A stretch of 6,597 nt of DNA from Wenyingzhuangia sp039768865 (GTDB taxonomy: Bacteria; Bacteroidota; Bacteroidia; Flavobacteriales; Flavobacteriaceae): assembly GCF_039768865.1 (NCBI RefSeq), contig NZ_JBDMZQ010000086.1; one strand, 5' to 3'. Below, one piece after another: positions 5,754 through 6,597 of the stretch (its first letter is position 1; the number at the start of each line of letters is the position of its first letter). The notes below the pieces were generated by a model. That model saw nothing but the letters and a program-made list of their open reading frames with translations, ran no database searches and was not told the DNA's origin. A program made the translations under genes and the position numbers.

Positions 5754-6113
5754 TTATTTTTCTACTTTCAAGATGGTTTTGATCAATTCTTCAAATTGTT
5801 GCTTGGGCAAAGCTCCTTGAGCCATCTGTGGTTTTTCACCTTTCGGGCAAAACAACAAAGAAGGAATGGAACGTATTCCAAAAGCACCTGCCAATTCTTG
5901 TTCAGCTTCAGTGTCTACCTTATAAATGTTTATTTTACCGTTGTATTCTTTTTGTAAGTCTTCTAGCAAAGGGGCCAATGCTTTACAAGGGCCGCACCAA
6001 TCAGCATAAAAATCTATAATGGCAGGAACATCCCCAGTGAAATCCCATTCTTGAGAAGCTTCAAAATTAAATACTTTATCTAAAAAATCTTGTTTGGTTA
6101 TGGTTTGTACCAT
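5754..6113 (-). CDS. trxA: Thioredoxin
   Basis: A small cytoplasmic dithiol-disulfide oxidoreductase, normally reduced by thioredoxin reductase, that reduces protein disulfides and supplies electrons to enzymes such as ribonucleotide reductase. The 119 residues match thioredoxin in size. The active site is DFYADWCGPCK (34-44), with the redox cysteines C40 and C43. The cis-proline loop is IRSIPSLLF with P84, and KVDTEAEQELAGAFGI (65-80) precedes it. There is no signal peptide or membrane segment, which fits a cytoplasmic location rather than a ResA-type periplasmic protein. A third cysteine, C89, lies just after the cis-proline strand. The segment FNFEASQEWDFTGDVPAII before the active site is a little longer than in E. 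coli TrxA. The gene converges with lysS across a shared terminator, and has its own candidate promoter upstream. The symbol is by family; genomes of this group often hold several thioredoxin-like genes. Confidence 0.95.
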   Translation of the reverse strand: MVQTITKQDFLDKVFNFEASQEWDFTGDVPAIIDFYADWCGPCKALAPLLEDLQKEYNGKINIYKVDTEAEQELAGAFGIRSIPSLLFCPKGEKPQMAQGALPKQQFEELIKTILKVEK

Positions 6114-6138
6114 TTTGTTGTTTTTTGGGTTATGGGTT

Positions 6139-6146
6139 CAAAATTA
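6139..6146 (-). promoter_or_regulatory. -7 promoter box for thioredoxin
   Basis: On the minus strand this reads TAATTTTG, a full match to TAnnTTTG, 25 bases before the ATG at 6113. A TTTG is present upstream, but with a 26-base spacer, longer than usual. A perfect 10-bp palindrome, CAATATATTG, lies at 6153-6162 between the -7 and -33 positions. The box makes transcription independent of the gene at the right edge likely. Confidence 0.5.
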
Positions 6147-6235
6147 CTAAATCAATATATTGCGGTCAGTAACAAACATCACACAACTGGTTTTCGAAAG
6201 AAGTTAAGAAATAAGGTTGCTGACAACGTTGGTTT

Positions 6236-6597
6236 TTAAAGAATGGTTTTTTCGATTATTTCTCTAATAAAAGGACTTTTTTCAGTTTCCAACATCTTTT
6301 CTAAAAAGGTTTTGTTTTCAGATGACAAAGCCTTGTTTTCAAGAATAATATTGAGCGTTTCTAGTTTGATAGCCCCATTTTTCATCGTCAAAGATTTACT
6401 AATGAATTCCTTTTCCTTATCAGTATTCACGCCGATAAATTTCAAAGTTAGTAAACCTGCTAGCACCTCTTTGTTGGCAACTGCTTCATTTAATTTAGAA
6501 ATCAAAGTCTCTTTGTTTATTTTATCGGTTATGGGTTTGATTTGGGTCAACAAGTCATTTCTTTCTTCGTTTGAGCGGGCTTTTAGATACTTTCCAG
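6236..6597 (-). CDS. Unrecognised alpha-helical protein, C-terminal part only
   Basis: An open frame enters from the right edge and ends at a TAA at 6236-6238, giving 119 complete codons. No start is needed within the window: the frame stays open through GKYLKARSNEERNDLLTQ at the edge, so a TTG at 6553 is internal, not a start. The visible part is rich in Lys, Glu, Leu and Ile, and predicts as a run of amphipathic helices with no cysteine, no membrane segment and no catalytic motif I recognise. Segments such as ITDKINKETLISKLNEAV, KLETLNIILENKAL and FLEKMLETEKSPFIREII have the rhythm of HEAT- or ARM-like helix pairs, but that is an impression only. It lies 122 bases upstream of thioredoxin on the same strand, which has its own promoter box. 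The function is unknown; the upstream sequence is needed. Confidence 0.8.
   Translation of the reverse strand, partial: GKYLKARSNEERNDLLTQIKPITDKINKETLISKLNEAVANKEVLAGLLTLKFIGVNTDKEKEFISKSLTMKNGAIKLETLNIILENKALSSENKTFLEKMLETEKSPFIREIIEKTIL

Noticed and set aside
5724..6019. Plus-strand open frames opposite thioredoxin
   Set aside because: They overlap the WCGPC thioredoxin antisense, and the first begins inside the terminator.

Overview
The window looks like a stretch of ordinary chromosome from a member of the Bacteroidota, most likely Flavobacteriaceae. Four things point there: AT-rich DNA with A/T-ended codons; several promoter boxes fitting the Bacteroidota -7 consensus TAnnTTTG; protein subtypes typical of the group (a lysyl-tRNA synthetase with a C-terminal extension, a short TrmH-like methyltransferase, a TonB-C-like lipoprotein); and a MutS with a GPNMSGKSA Walker A. 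I see no insertion sequence, phage gene, CRISPR array, tRNA or rRNA.

Layout, left to right. The left 1.9 kb is the N-terminal three quarters of mutS on the minus strand, cut by the window edge just after the Walker A motif. Divergent from it is a SPOUT/TrmH-family RNA methyltransferase (+). This converges, with a 5-base gap, on a small lipoprotein resembling the C-terminal domain of TonB (-). Divergent from the lipoprotein is a DUF456 membrane protein (+). A 331-base intergenic stretch follows, then lysS (+). A strong symmetric terminator separates lysS from a convergent thioredoxin (-). The right edge holds the C-terminal part of an unrecognised alpha-helical protein (-).

The genes are not an obvious operon or a dedicated system; they are independent housekeeping units for mismatch repair, RNA modification, tRNA charging and thiol redox, mostly arranged divergently or convergently with their own promoters. 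The least ordinary item is in the 331-base gap before lysS. On the minus strand, in order, there is a TAnnTTTG box, a hairpin capped by a GNRA (GAGA) tetraloop, and a hairpin followed by a U-tract. This is the arrangement expected of a small RNA of about 75-80 nt. It is a sequence-based candidate only; the same hairpin could instead serve as the 3' end of the DUF456 transcript.

Limits: promoters and hairpins were read by eye, no folding energy or database search was run, and both edge genes are incomplete.
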